DNA of 64,000 nucleotides from Viridothelium virens (lineage: Eukaryota > Ascomycota > Dothideomycetes > Trypetheliales > Trypetheliaceae): NCBI GenBank assembly GCA_010094025.1, contig ML991772.1, positions 682,001 through 746,000 on the forward strand, in the 5' to 3' direction. The notes under the pieces were generated by a model, which was given only the letters and a program-made list of their open reading frames with translations, searched no databases and had not been told where the DNA came from. The position numbers and the translations under genes are program-made. Of the stretch, positions 1-11,269 are shown piece after piece; the stretch's first letter is position 1; each line of letters starts with the position of its first letter.

Positions 1-111
1 TCTGTAGGTATATAGCGGCTATTTGATGCTGCTGCTTCTCCTTGAAATCCAGCAAAAGAACGTCTGACTATTGACTATCGAGGCGACTTGTCTGCATCTC
101 AGTAGCCTAAG

Positions 112-687
112 ATGTCGTTTTTGGCGTCGTCATCCTCATTTCTACGAGCAATCCTTTGCCTATTACTCATTGCGATTTTCACGGAGGCTCAGAACAGTGA
201 AGATGGTCAGGGTTCTGGTGCCGTCAGCTCTGGTCAAAACGCCGCCAATGCCGGCAGCGCTGGTACGGATACCAGCGGTGTCTCCATGTCTACGGGCAGC
301 TTCGTCGCTATCATAGTGGTCGTCGTAGTCGTTGCAGTGCTTGGAAGTAAGTTCTATTGACGTATTTCCCATAAGAGTATTATTGCTAATAATGGACTAG
401 TTGCCTCTGCAACCCTCTTCTTTGTTGCAAAGAAACGCCAGTGGGAGATTCGCAAGAGCCTTAAGCGCATGTCAAGGCGCTTGACCGGCAGATCCGATGC
501 ACGAACTTCTCAGCGACAATCGCGTCGGCAAGCTGTGAGGATGCAATCACCCCAACGGGGGCCCAGAGACTTGGAAAAAGGAACTGCGCCAAGCAAGATC
601 ACTAGTACATTCAGTGCCGATACACCAACGACGAAGTCAGGGTGGACTACCAAGGTTTGGAGTGGAAAGAACACGGGTAGACCGTGA
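112..687 (+). CDS. Small single-pass membrane protein with basic cytoplasmic tail
   Basis: Two exons (112-346 and 401-687) join through a 54-nt GT-AG intron with a CTAAT branch-like site, giving about 173 residues. The N-terminus (roughly residues 5-26) is a hydrophobic signal peptide ending near an Ala-Gln site. A Gly/Ser/Asn-rich ectodomain follows. A Val/Ile-rich membrane segment (about 63-88) spans the splice junction and leads into an Arg/Lys-rich tail of about 85 residues. This topology resembles fungal Mid2/Wsc-like small surface sensors, but I see no named domain. The intron falls inside the membrane segment, and only the spliced form keeps an open frame through the basic tail, which supports the model. 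The function is unknown; a role as a plasma-membrane or wall-associated protein is inference. Confidence 0.6.
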
Positions 688-1481
688 AATCAAGAAGCTT
701 TTGCTGCTGGCCAATGACTCCAGGCAAGCATAGCTCGTCTCATGGCCTGTTCTAGATGATAATGTGGCAAACGGCGTTGCGCGAAGCCTAACAGGATAGT
801 ATTCAAGCAGATGATGTCCTTCTTGTATATATCGAATTCCTTCCCAGGTTTCTAGCGTGAGAATCATGTACATACTATATTGATGGCTGCCTCGCAATCT
901 GCCTCTTGAGCTGCAAAGCATGGTGCTCCCGAAGTTGTGGCAGGCTGGTTACACAAAGTGCCCTCAAAGAAAGGCGCGAGAGCGGGTATTTCCTTCTTTA
1001 TAAGTAGTCATGATCTAGGTATTCAACATTGGTTTTCAAACCTCGAAATTGCACGTCGATTGACCATAAAAGCCGTGCGCTGAATGATTTCCTCTTAGAG
1101 TTTCTGGGACCTAGTCCAGGAAGTCCAATCAATCCACTCCACCGATTCCAACCTTAAAGAAATGGCTAAGACCAATGTGAGTAATAGGTCCGATATCTTA
1201 TTCATGTTCATCAATCTCGGTATGAAAGACCGAAAGCTGCATGTGAGGGTCGTGAGAAGCATCTCTCGGAATCAGCCGAGCCTTCAAACCTGGACACAAT
1301 GACGCAATTGGCTTCTGGGTTCCAGTTCCAACAGCAATGTCCAAAAGCAAGTGCATGTGCTCGCCTCCTGAGATTCCCTTTCTGCCTCTTCACATGCCGA
1401 AATTACACTCTCCTCGGATCTCAAGTAGTTATCTATCTTTGAAATATATACTTTCGTAAGAGTTCATCAACCACGAGAACA
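688..1481. other. Intergenic, no gene seen
   Basis: This stretch has only short overlapping open frames with no family signature. It presumably holds the 3' end of the upstream gene and the promoter of the gene starting at 1482. Confidence 0.5.
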
Positions 1482-2011
1482 ATGTCCGAAGTTACCAAGT
1501 CAGGAGGCCAGCAAATCACAAAGCCCGCTCAGCAAGCTCCAAACGTAGAGCAAAGCGAGCAAACTGCAAGTGCAAGTGCAAAGGTATGTATCAATTTTCA
1601 ATTTTGTTATTTGCTCCTCTTGAAAGCAGACAAGTTTTGAGTTTCGCCTTCCACTTCAATACTATGCTCTCTTGAAAATAGCTTTCCTTGGGAACATTTT
1701 TACTACCAGTTAACTCCCTTCTTTGTTTAATTATTAACACCTTAGCTTATGTTGTTCAGGCTGGCGTCAATCTCAACCTTTTCGCCGCCGTCAGTGGTAT
1801 CTTTGGTAGCAAAACGCAAAAGGAGACGAAACCCGATGGTTCTTCCACCGAGAACACTCAGTCGGCTGGCCGCGTGAAGGGAGCGGGCGTCGGCAACATG
1901 AGCGCAGTAGGGGAGGCCAATGCCCAGACCACAGATCGCAGGTTGAGAGCGAACGCGGCGCCTCAAGCTGTCGAGGCCCAGTCGCAACAGGCTATTGAGG
2001 ATCGCAAGTAA
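1482..2011 (+). CDS. Small hydrophilic hypothetical protein
   Basis: Exon 1 (1482-1583, 34 codons, phase 0) and exon 2 (1760-2011) are joined by a 176-nt GT-AG intron, longer than most here, to give about 117 residues. The acceptor at 1680 is out of frame, so 1759 is chosen. The product is Gln/Ala/Ser-rich and hydrophilic, apart from a short hydrophobic stretch (about residues 35-48, beginning Ala-Gly-Val-Asn and ending Gly-Ile-Phe-Gly). There is no signal peptide or known domain. The low-complexity Gln/Ala/Lys content suggests a disordered, possibly stress-related cytosolic protein, but this is speculation. Confidence 0.5.
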
Positions 2012-2299
2012 TTTATCAAGTGTTATCAAATTTGTCCCTGTCTACTGAGCTAGGTGTTAAGAGGTATTTAGATACCCGTAATTAATCGTCTTTCAACATA
2101 TTGAGCAAGTGTTAAAGGAAGACCTGTGATATCTTTGACTGAGATGGGCTCACAGTAACTCTCGAGTTATGGATTTCGCCTATCATATATCCAATGATAC
2201 TGTTTTGGCTTCAGATAGCCAAGAAGCGCCTAAATGAGATTTGAGCTGTTCCCCAAGCTACCAGCTTCCCTAAAAATTGCTTTTAAATGTTGCGAATGA

Positions 2300-3087
2300 T
2301 TAGGAGACGTCTTCATCCATCAATTGCCATAATCGTCTCTGTCCGTCCATGTTTTCTTGTCGAAGCATTTCTTCATCACTCCTATCCTCTGTGGCCATTG
2401 CGGAGTCGCCCTCCTCCGTACCCAGTTTCGCGAGGACTTCCTCAATCTTCTCGCTCATTCGATTGATTCCCTCAACCTCTGCTTCTTTTCTTGCGAGTTG
2501 CTCCTCCATCATCATAATTAATGTCTCGCGTGCTTGATGCGGCCGGTATTCATTGATTAGGGCATGGGAATTGTAGAGGAGTCTAATTAGGTGATCGATT
2601 TTGGGAGCGTACTGCGTAGGGTCGACAGCCAGCACTCCGACGAGTTCGAGAAAATTCAGAAGCATCGATTTAACAAATTTCTTCAGGTAGGAAGCGCGGT
2701 CGAGTGTCCATTCAGATTCGATTGCTTGGCCTGGAGGTGGCGAAGGGTAGAGTTGGACCATACCGCGTTCCTTTAGCGAGACAAATGGCTGGCTGATCTG
2801 GAGAGGGTGAGTCTTATTATGGATTTCCGATCTGCGAAGATGCTTACATCAAGGTCGGCCCCAAAAGACCTACATTTTCCATCGCTTGGGGGCTCTGGCG
2901 GAATGAGACATTGCAGTTCTGGTGGGATTTCGACCTCAGGCTTTCCATCTGGAGCAATATCCTGGGAAGCTGAGGAACTCTGCTGAAGGTCCTTGAGTCG
3001 CGCAACATTCTTCGCGGTGAAGTGCTTGTAGTATGGCGGAGGAGCTGGGAAAGCTGCGGCAAGAGGCTGTCGCTGTTCCTCGCCCAT
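2300..3087 (-). CDS. MED7: Mediator of RNA polymerase II transcription subunit 7
   Basis: MED7 belongs to the middle module of the Mediator complex, which links transcription activators to RNA polymerase II in the nucleus. Exon 1 is 3087-2848 (80 codons) and exon 2 is 2797-2300; a 50-nt GT-AG intron separates them, giving 245 residues, normal for fungal MED7. The family hallmarks are present: an N-terminal Phe-Pro-Ala-Pro-Pro-Pro-Tyr-Tyr-Lys-His-Phe block (about 13-23), the Leu-Ile-Pro-Pro-Glu-Pro-Pro block (61-67), and after the intron the Tyr-Pro-Ser-Pro-Pro motif. The conserved helix follows, with Leu-Asn-Phe-Leu-Glu-Leu-Val-Gly and Asn-Glu-Tyr-Arg-Pro-His-Gln-Ala-Arg-Glu. The acidic C-terminal coiled coil pairs with MED21 in known structures. 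Confidence 0.93.
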
Positions 3088-3556
3088 TGCGCAATGTTTT
3101 TGCGCATTGAGTCAACTCTCAATGTCTAGGTAGTTGACAGACTCTACCTGTAGAGCTGTCTTCCATTGTTGGAAGCATGCCGGACAATAGGTAACGTCAG
3201 ACCTCAGTGTGAGGGCGGAATTGTCCCAGCCCCCCCCCCGACGAAATGTCGCTGGGCGCTTGGGCCGCAACGTTCTCTTTTTGATGACAATCCAAGACAT
3301 CTTGCCACGCTTGCCTAACACTCCGCATTTACTGCCCTACTGAGCGTTACATCTCTACAATGCACTCTAGGATTTCATTATATCCAATTCTTGCCAATGG
3401 CTCTTGTTGCAATCACTCTATCTGAGACTGTGGATGAGCTTGATCCGAGAAAATGGTTACTGGTTCAGGCTTCGTGCCAACTGTGCGGCGCCTGTGGACA
3501 GTAAGCCAGACTTCTCTTCGAACATTGCCTGCTTAGTATCTTATTAATATCCCCAG
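3088..3556. other. MED7 upstream region / 5' end of the PAP2 gene
   Basis: This is the divergent promoter between MED7 and the lipid phosphatase. It contains a C9 homopolymer near 3231. The unresolved first exon of the phosphatase should lie here; the ATG at 3397 is a candidate start, but its frame does not join cleanly to the exon at 3557. Confidence 0.4.
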
Positions 3557-4682
3557 AAATCCTATGCATCTGATTATGTCGGCCTCGCCATAGTTGTCGC
3601 GGCTAATGCCCTGGTTAGTCGTAGTTGCAATAGCGTTATCCACGCATCCATGCTGAAGTGGCTGCGTTCAGATCGGACTTCTACCTTCTCCTTTTCATCA
3701 GATGTTCTCATTGGATGATACACGCATTCAATATCCTCACGCAGATCCGGAGCGGGTTCCAGTGTGTAAGACTATCCTTCATTCTTTTCGACTATTCATT
3801 TACACTTTTAGTCTGGCTATTACTCTTCGCTGGATTCTTACCCCTGGGTATACTAGTAGTTTGGTCTATTTTACTCCGACCTGGACTTCATAGAGCCCAT
3901 GTCACCATTCTTGGGCTCTTCATTAGGTACGAAGCTCACCGGGCTTCTGGTAGCAGACCCGTGGCTAACCGACCTATAGTGTCTTGGTGACCAATTTGAT
4001 AACGGACGTGAGTCTTCGTCTACAGAATTTTTTTTGTTACAGCTGCTCACTTGGACAGATCATCAAGAATGCTGTTGGCAGGCCGAGACCAGATTTGCTA
4101 TCACGCTGCAAACCTGTAAAGCTGTCCTCCTATACACTATTTCATTCGGAGTTGACTGGATGACAGAAACTTGATACCCCAAATCACGAGCTCGTCACAG
4201 TAGATGTGTGTACAGAGACGAATCATCACAAGCTGCACGACGGTTGGCGGAGTTTTCCAAGCGGACACAGTAGCTTCTCCTTCAGCGGTCTTGGGTATCT
4301 CTCTTTGTTCCTTGCTGGACAACTTCGCGTGCTCCGACCTCGTACAGACCTTGTGCGATTGCTCATAACCGCAGCACCCCTTGTTGGAGCTTTTCTCGTT
4401 GCCGTATCACGTATCGAGGATTATCGCCACGACAAGTATGATGTGACAGCAGGATCATTACTAGGGTTGCTGGTCGCGTTTCTCACCTATCGGCGGTACT
4501 ATCCGTCTCTGCGATCTCAGTCTTGTGATACCCCTCATCCAAATCGTGCTGACAACGATGGATTCAGTAAACTCAGGGACGAAGAAGAAGTAATAGGGTC
4601 CGCGGGTGAATATGAAGTGGAAGCTCTGGAAGATGGATCAGCTTCACATGAATCGCATCCTCTCACTTCAATTCAAAGATGA
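3557..4682 (+). CDS. PAP2-family lipid phosphate phosphatase (DPP1/LPP type), 5' exon unresolved
   Basis: This enzyme removes phosphate from phosphatidate, diacylglycerol pyrophosphate or related lipids in ER or vacuolar membranes. I join exons 3557-3613, 3672-3765, 3812-3926, 3980-4007, 4059-4115 and 4167-4682. All junctions are in phase and bounded by GT-AG; one exon is only 28 nt. The three phosphatase motifs are visible: Lys-x6-Arg-Pro (in Ile-Ile-Lys-Asn-Ala-Val-Gly-Arg-Pro-Arg-Pro), Pro-Ser-Gly-His (in Phe-Pro-Ser-Gly-His-Ser-Ser), and Ser-Arg-x5-His-x3-Asp (in Ser-Arg-Ile-Glu-Asp-Tyr-Arg-His-Asp-Lys-Tyr-Asp). Several membrane segments precede and separate them. The acidic hydrophilic C-tail of about 80 residues is typical of fungal members. 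The exon at 3557 starts at the Ser-Tyr-Ala-x-Asp block that lies close to the N-terminus in relatives, so only a short first exon is missing. Confidence 0.85.
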
Positions 4683-5070
4683 AGTGCCCTTTACTTCGCG
4701 AGATGTATAGTAAAAGCGCACATTTTCTTGAAAGTGACTGTATATATAAATCGTATTCTTCGAGAATTCTGTCATTCAATGCGGACGCGATGAGCTCTGT
4801 GACAAGGATCGTGTATTATTATATACGGATGTTAATTTTAACATACCACAAACGAGTTTCGTAGGCAATTACATTTTACGGCAGAGAAAACTTGCCAAAA
4901 GAGGCAAGTTCCTTGCTCGGTCCTCGTAAAGCCGAGATAAAGATGAGGTCCGAGTGACTCACCTACAACGCTTAACCATGCTTCCGCAGCAGCTTTAGCT
5001 AACTCCCTGCACATATCGCTCCAACAAAGGAATTGCGATCGCTACGGTGCACGCCAGTATCCAGCACGAC
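4683..5070. other. Intergenic, no gene seen
   Basis: This is the 3' end of the PAP2 gene and the promoter of the MFS permease. No further coding signal is apparent. Confidence 0.5.
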
Positions 5071-6940
5071 ATGGCTACAGACGAGCGGCAGCCGTTGCTG
5101 AGAAACGCAGATGAAGCCGCTGAGGAGGGCACCATCGAACGGCAGACCGGCAATTACGATGATGGCAGAATTGACAACTCTACTCCAATTGCAAAAGTGC
5201 CAAGCACCGCGCGGCTGCTCCTCATACTGGGCAGCATGTGGATTGCTGTCTTCTTCGGTGGACTGGGTGGGTGATACGCGAAAAATAAAGTGCGGCACGC
5301 TGATGTTGTCTTACGCACATCCCTAGAGCTAGTGTAATGCCTTGCTACGCCCAGAAGTCGTCCTCAGATCCTTTTTTTTTTTTTCAAGCTTTAAAGGAGA
5401 CATGTTTCATTGACTCAAACACCGTCTAATCTTCTATAAAATAGAGGACCGTATCTTTATTCATGGAATGTAAAGCTGATGGGTTTCTAATACAGACTCA
5501 ACAATTGTTGCGACTCTTGTATCACCAATTTCGACCGAGTTCCACTCCTTCACTCTAGTTTCATGGCTTGCCTCGGGATTCCTGATCGCCAATGCCGCGC
5601 TACAACCTCTGAGTGGCAAGCTCACGGACATCTACGGACGACGTACTGGCTTGGTACTTTCCAATATCTTCTTTGGCGTGGGAACTTTATTGTGTGGTCT
5701 CGCAGAGCAAGAGTGGGTGATCATACTGGGCCGTATCATCGCTGGAATTGGAGGAGGTGGAATTAATGCAATCTCCACCTTTGTAGCTTCAGATCTCGTC
5801 CCTACGCGACAGCGTGGAATGTATCAAGGGATAGGAAACATCTGCTATGGCGTAGGGAGTGGACTGGGAGGTGTCTTTGGGGGATCAATGAACGATCGCT
5901 GGGGCTGGCGAAGTGCATTCCACTTCCAACTACCATTTATTGCCCTTTCGACAATCCTTGTCGCATTTACTGTTCAAGTCCCTGTCAAGGAAACCGACAA
6001 ATCTCGCATCAAACGCGTGGATTTCTTGGGTGGCATCACCCTTGTTATTGCTCTAGTCTTGTTACTCTTAGGACTCAATTCGGGCGGGAATATCGTGCCG
6101 TGGACCCATCCTTTGGTGCTCACGACTCTCCCCTTATCTGCTATCCTCCTTTGCGTGTTCGTTTGCATTGAAGATCAGGTCGCCGCGGAGCCCATTATTC
6201 CAGTCCGTCTGGTGATCAACCGGACTGTACTATCAGCGTGCCTTACCAACTGGTTCATTACCATGTCAGCCTACGGGGTTCTCTACTACGTCCCAATATA
6301 CTTTCAAATTCGCGGCTTTTCCCCGACAAGAGCCGGTGCTCAACTGATTCCCAATTCCATCGGTGGTGCACTGGGCTCTTTAGGAGCCGGCCTCATCATG
6401 CGCTGGACTGGGAGGTACTACTATCTCAATCTGGGCATTGAGAGCACTGTGGTACTAGCGTATGTGCTCATCTCAATCTTCTTTCGTGACCATCTAGCAG
6501 TATGGCCGCCTTTCATCATCCTTTTCCTGGCCGGATTTGGATATGGAAGCATGCTCACGCTTACGCTCATTGCTTTGATAAGCGGAGTTGATCACTCACA
6601 ACAGGCCGTCATCACCTCGGCATCGTACGCATTTAGGTCTACTGGTGCAACAATCGGCATCACGATTGCGAGCGTAGTCTTCCAGAACGTCCTGAAGAGC
6701 GAACTTTGGGCAAGGTTCGGAAACGAACCCAACGCCGAGAAGATTATTCGTGCTCTCAGAGATAGCATTGATGAAATCAACCGTGTACCAGCAAGCTGGC
6801 GGTCAGGAGTCTTTGAGAGCTACATACATGCGATCGAGGGCGTGTGGCTCGCAATTCTAGGGACGGGAGCTGTCGGAGCGGTTATCAGCTTGAGCATGCG
6901 GGAGTATAAGCTTCACAATACCCTGGATAGGAGCAAATGA
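5071..6940 (+). CDS. Major facilitator permease, Fnx1/Vba (DHA14) type
   Basis: Exon 1 (5071-5266) and exon 2 (5496-6940) give about 546 residues, the usual size for 14-TM MFS drug:H+ antiporter-type carriers. A hydrophilic, Asp/Glu-rich N-terminus of about 55 residues precedes TM1. The 229-nt intron splits the TM1 motif; splicing restores the Leu-Asp-Ser-Thr-Ile-Val-Ala-Thr signature. MFS motif A (Gly-Lys-Leu-Thr-Asp-Ile-Tyr-Gly-Arg-Arg) follows TM2, and a Gly-rich TM4-5 region (Gly-Ile-Gly-Gly-Gly-Gly) and Trp-Arg motif follow. The closest named relatives by pattern are vacuolar basic amino-acid transporters Fnx1/Vba, so export of amino acids or toxic compounds into the vacuole is plausible. 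The substrate cannot be read from sequence. The intron contains a T-rich run near 5372. Confidence 0.87.
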
Positions 6941-8592
6941 AGAGCGGAGGCAAGTAGGATGAACACGGTAAGCGTGCATATGGATGGTCTTCTGATCAAA
7001 GCATTGCATGACGCGTTGCGTGTCAAGAGAGTGCATTACACGGAAGGGTTAGCTCGGGGAAGGCGAAGATAACGGCCTAGATTTTCAGGAGCGAGAAAGG
7101 CAAGTGGAAGATGGAGAATAGGCAACGGATGACGAGTACGACAAACAGAACGGATGGAACGGATAGCATAGCAAATCCAATCTTACCAACCCAAAAGTTT
7201 TCACTGCTCACTCGCTTCGTCTGTTCACAGAAGAGTGCCGAGGTTCTTCATTGTTCATAGTCGAATCGTACTGAAGATATACTAATAAAGTGGAATGAAT
7301 CTCGTTGGCGATTTTGAAGTAAAGCTCCTTCGTAGCTGTCTGTTTCATGTGTAGGCCGGTAATGCTGCGTGCATAGAGTACCAGTAAGGCAGTAGAATTG
7401 CACTTCTGCGAACCGAACTCCGAATGACTCCTAAGAATCCATTCAATTAGGATTCCCAGTCAGACACAGGCATCCGTATTTTTCTGGAGGAACTCTCGGT
7501 GCCCGCCGTTCTGTGTCATTGGCATGCACCGACATGGCTCATCAATCCACTAGTCTCATGCACGACATCCTGTCCGTGTCCCCGACCAGGAGCAAAAGTG
7601 GATTGGAAATTGGAAGGGATCATCGCGAACACCCTCAGGCGCTCAACTTACCACAAAATCGCGCATGACGCCCCGGACTTCCACTCGAAATCTTGTTGCC
7701 TGGTCCGATGGAAGCGATCAGGCTGACTCGACCATTACGGATCCGTAGCTCCCAAATCAGCCTTATCGCAATTCTTTGATGATGTGGGTGCGAGTCCAGC
7801 TGTTGGCATGCTGCATCTAAGGGCGCCGTGCGTCGCGGCGGTGCTTGCGGGAGGATCGACCATCCAGCTGGCATTAATTACTATAAGAGGCATGGTCGCG
7901 GAATATCGGGCGAGGATCGTTTTTGCCAGCGGGATTCCTGAGGTTGTGAGGCACAGAATTCGGTATGCAGGGTTTTCCTGCCGATCGCTGGAAGGGATGC
8001 ATGGGAAGGATTGAGAGGATGTTGCGGCGCAGAAATTGGGGAAATTGTTGGTTTCTAGAAAGCAGACAATGATCGCATAGTTGATGAGCTGAGAGAGGCA
8101 CGAAGATGGTATGACGTCGATGGGATAGGATGTCACGGTTCGAGCTTGATCACATCGGGGCTACGCAGCTCGTTCATTCAGAGAATTTCGTACAACTGAA
8201 AGCCTGCTATTGCGACAACTAAAAGCGCTAGCTACTGCATTACAATAGTGTAATACTCAACGAGTAGACATAATCTCGGAGCTAGGGTATAATAGAAAAG
8301 TTCGATAAGCAACGCTCAGTGCAAAAACCAATCCATCTGATAGAAGCTCAACAAGCAATCGTAATCGAAAGCAAAGAGCCAAAAATTCCTGCTTTATCCC
8401 ATGTCCCACGCCGATGGCGAAAGTTCTCAACGGTCCAAAAATACTCGGACAAGTCGATGAAAATCTACATGGGCAGCATCATGTGCTCGTATCAGGGATT
8501 AAGAGAACCAGTTGCATCCATAGTCCCTTTCGTGAGGCAAATGAATTGTGTCGTAAATCGTGTAGAGTCATCAAATCTCCTTCACAGTCCGT
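6941..8592. other. Intergenic, possible degraded coding traces
   Basis: No gene can be supported in this 1.65 kb. Small open frames around 7735-8136 on both strands have some protein-like composition but no motif, no convincing splice structure and no family match. Confidence 0.4.
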
Positions 8593-9336
8593 TCACCAGA
8601 ATCTGGATCGTCGATACTCTCGACGCCTGGGCTCCTTTACCGCATATTGGTGATATGCTGGCTCGATAATTTCAATCCTATATTGGTTCTTGCTGGAGAA
8701 GGAAGGGTCCTCGTGATCTGGCCAATCAACAAAATCGGCTCTCGGCGAGGAGTGATAATGTTTTCGGCGGCGGTGATGGTGTGACTGATGCTCCTCGTAT
8801 TCTGGAAAAGACTCATATGTATCGTGTCGCAAAGGAGATGATGCATGCCTTTGAGTCCGATAGCTTATTTTGGGCGAAACGCGAGGGGGGACAAAGTAGG
8901 ATCTGTCAAAGCTCACGAAAGGTTCTCGTCGTCGATGGCGTAGGCTGCGTTCTATGGCTTTCAATAACGACAATCCGTGCTCAAATCCACGTGGAACCTC
9001 AACATTGGTGAGTCGTTGGTCTTCTTTTGCATTGCTGTAGACGAGACCGTCCCTCTTCTTGTACAGGTGCGAAGCAACCTCTTGTGCCAATGCATGGCCG
9101 TGCTCACAAAGTTGTCCGCCATTACGGTAGACCTCGTACGGACGATAACAGAAGCTGCAGCGCTGGGCATGTTCTTCAAAACGGTAGATTGCCCAGGCCT
9201 CAGAATCAACCATGGGACGGATGACAGCGGTCACAAGAGCGCCTGTGTCAAATCGAACGGCACGAGGTGGTGACGCTGACTTAGAGAAGCGAACCTCCCT
9301 TGGAGTCGGGGAAAGGTGTCTCGAGATAGAAGGCAT
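8593..9336 (-). CDS. Arg/His-rich hypothetical protein with a possible zinc-binding site
   Basis: This is a single-exon frame with an ATG at 9336 and 247 residues. Residues 45-95 form the only ordered-looking part. It has a His56-x3-Cys60-x2-Cys63 cluster, then Cys77-x3-His81 inside a Leu-Cys-x2-Gly-His-x-Leu-Ala block, followed by a hydrophobic Ala-x-His-Leu-Tyr segment. The spacing suggests one structural zinc ion. I recall similar short blocks in uncharacterised fungal proteins, but no named family. The rest is Arg/Ser/His/Tyr-rich and probably disordered, ending in a highly basic tail. There is no signal peptide or membrane segment. The function is unknown. Confidence 0.65.
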   Translation of the reverse strand: MPSISRHLSPTPREVRFSKSASPPRAVRFDTGALVTAVIRPMVDSEAWAIYRFEEHAQRCSFCYRPYEVYRNGGQLCEHGHALAQEVASHLYKKRDGLVYSNAKEDQRLTNVEVPRGFEHGLSLLKAIERSLRHRRREPFVSFDRSYFVPPRVSPKISYRTQRHASSPLRHDTYESFPEYEEHQSHHHRRRKHYHSSPRADFVDWPDHEDPSFSSKNQYRIEIIEPAYHQYAVKEPRRREYRRSRFW

Positions 9337-10176
9337 CTTGGGCGACAGACAAGATGCTTCTAGAATATGACGTAGAGTGGGCTCCTTGGGAATATGAGTA
9401 TTCTCGGAGCAAGGGAGGAAACAACGACAGGAGATGGTCCACTCAATGGAAGAGTTGAAAGTATGAGAGAATGGTACAATAGATTTGGGTACCTCGTGGT
9501 TATTTTATTCTGGCAATAAAGAAGACACTTACCTTTTGAGGCGGGATGCCGTGATATATAGGTGTAAAGAGGCTTTAGTGGAAGCCTGGACCACTAATGT
9601 TGGCCTACATACTTCCAAACCTGGGAGTACGTAGATTCTTGTTACAGGAGTTTACGACAGCACCCCTGGTCAGCCCACAAGATCCACACGGCGCATCCAT
9701 CTGTGGAGCCAAAGTGAGACGAATATTCATGATCTGATCATGGACCGTGCTACCGGGTTTGTCCAAGCGTCTTGACGCGAGATGCCCACCAAGAGTCAGA
9801 AGAGGGTGTGGCTCAGACTCAGTGACTGGCGCAGCGGCGGAGCACACGACTGAGAGATTTCCTCATCAGGCGCCGGCCGTAGCCGGCGCGTGCTGCCGAG
9901 CGGTTGTCGTCTGCATGACTCCTGCTCAATCCTGAGAGGCATGAGGGCGAAGAGGGTCCATCTGTCAGATTCTGCGTTCCATCGATCGTCGGCCAACTCT
10001 GCTTGAAACTGAGGGCTGAGGAAACGTTGATGGACGATCGAGGTTGCCGTGGTTGCGAACAGCTGTCGGCACGTTGTTTGGTGGGGATGCCGGAAAGGCA
10101 CTTGCACCAAACCGTCCCAGATAGACGCATCCTGTTAATCAAACTAGTCCTGTTCAGTCCTGTTCATAAATCGTGT

Positions 10177-10212
10177 CATGGAGGCATGGTGGCATGGTGG
10201 CATGGTGGCATG
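10177..10212. repeat. 8-bp tandem repeat (about 4.5 copies)
   Basis: The unit CATGGTGG is repeated four and a half times in tandem; the first copy differs by one base (CATGGAGG). Confidence 0.9.
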
Positions 10213-11000
10213 CATCAGCCATTTTCAAGCATCGAGCTGCGGACGCCTCCACGGCCACCTTTTGGGGGCTGATTTGAAGCCACGTTTGATCAAATCCTTC
10301 GCCAAAACATTCGCATCTCTGGAATCATTACACAATTTCCGTGTGCCAGCTGCTCTCAGTTGTTTGCTACACGCACGCCCTTGATCATCAAAAGTCCATG
10401 CGCCTCAATTGATGAATGATCTGCAGGGTTCGACGCGTCCTGCGCGGCAGCTATCGTAGAATACCCGCGCTTGGGAGTTTCGAGAGGCAGTGCCTCCCGG
10501 AGACCTACCTCAGGTGTCTACACGGCGCCTTTCCTTTCAACCAATGGAACCAACCCTTACCAGGATACCACCATACCATCAAGCTTCGAGATCCACGTCC
10601 AAGGCTATCAATAGCTTCATATGCGCGCTCTTATTCGAGGGCGCGCGTACACAACAGCAGTCGATGCTCTCAATGAACATGTTTCAAACAGCTGCGACCA
10701 CTTCTCTGCAGGTAGAGTCGAGACTCGGATGACAGGGTCCAGAGCTTGGAATGTACGTCACTCGGCTGCTTGCATTGTATCCATCCTACCCAAGGTCATG
10801 GCTGATGTGGACTCAGCTTGTTGGCTGACGTGGAGAATCGAGGAAGGACGGGCTGCTCCAAGCGTACCCAGAAAAGCTGGAGATCATCTGCACGTGTTCA
10901 ACCCCCCGTCCGCAGATTACAGCTTCATGAGGCTGTCCAGTAGGATTCTCCGACTCGAAGGCAATGGACAACAAGCCTTGGGTCAGCATTGGAGCAGCAG

Positions 11001-11038
11001 TCAAAAGCCGAGTCTGCAGTCCAAAGCCGAGTCTGCAG
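11001..11038. repeat. 19-bp direct tandem duplication
   Basis: Two adjacent 19-bp copies sharing AAGCCGAGTCTGCAG differ at one base. It looks like a simple local duplication in non-coding DNA. Confidence 0.85.
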
Positions 11039-11269
11039 CCCAGCTTCCACAATGTCCAAGCTTCTACCCTACTTGCTCGGTATGGAGCTCGCTAAACGTC
11101 CTTCTAGCACGTTCCCAATTTCTCTTGCGTCTTTTGTTCCATCTTAACGCCATGCATTCTGAGGTGGGCGGTTCGCCTCGGCTGCTCACTTGAGGCAGCA
11201 ACCTCAGCAGATTCGCAATACTCTTAGAAATCACCATCACCGGCTGGGCCTTGACCAATCTGTCTGCCC

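Larger units (their letters stand above)
9337..11269. other. Gene-poor tract with short tandem repeats
   Basis: I see no supportable gene here. An open frame of 190 codons at 10621-11193 on the plus strand has no family features and a biased, random-looking composition. Two short tandem repeats are listed separately. Confidence 0.45.

Noticed and set aside
3112-3321. 69-codon minus-strand frame with a Cys-x2-Cys pair upstream of MED7
   Set aside because: Too short, crosses a poly-C run and sits in the divergent promoter; no homologous pattern known.
10621-11193. 190-codon plus-strand frame
   Set aside because: No motif, membrane segment or splice context; several overlapping frames of similar size on both strands indicate chance.
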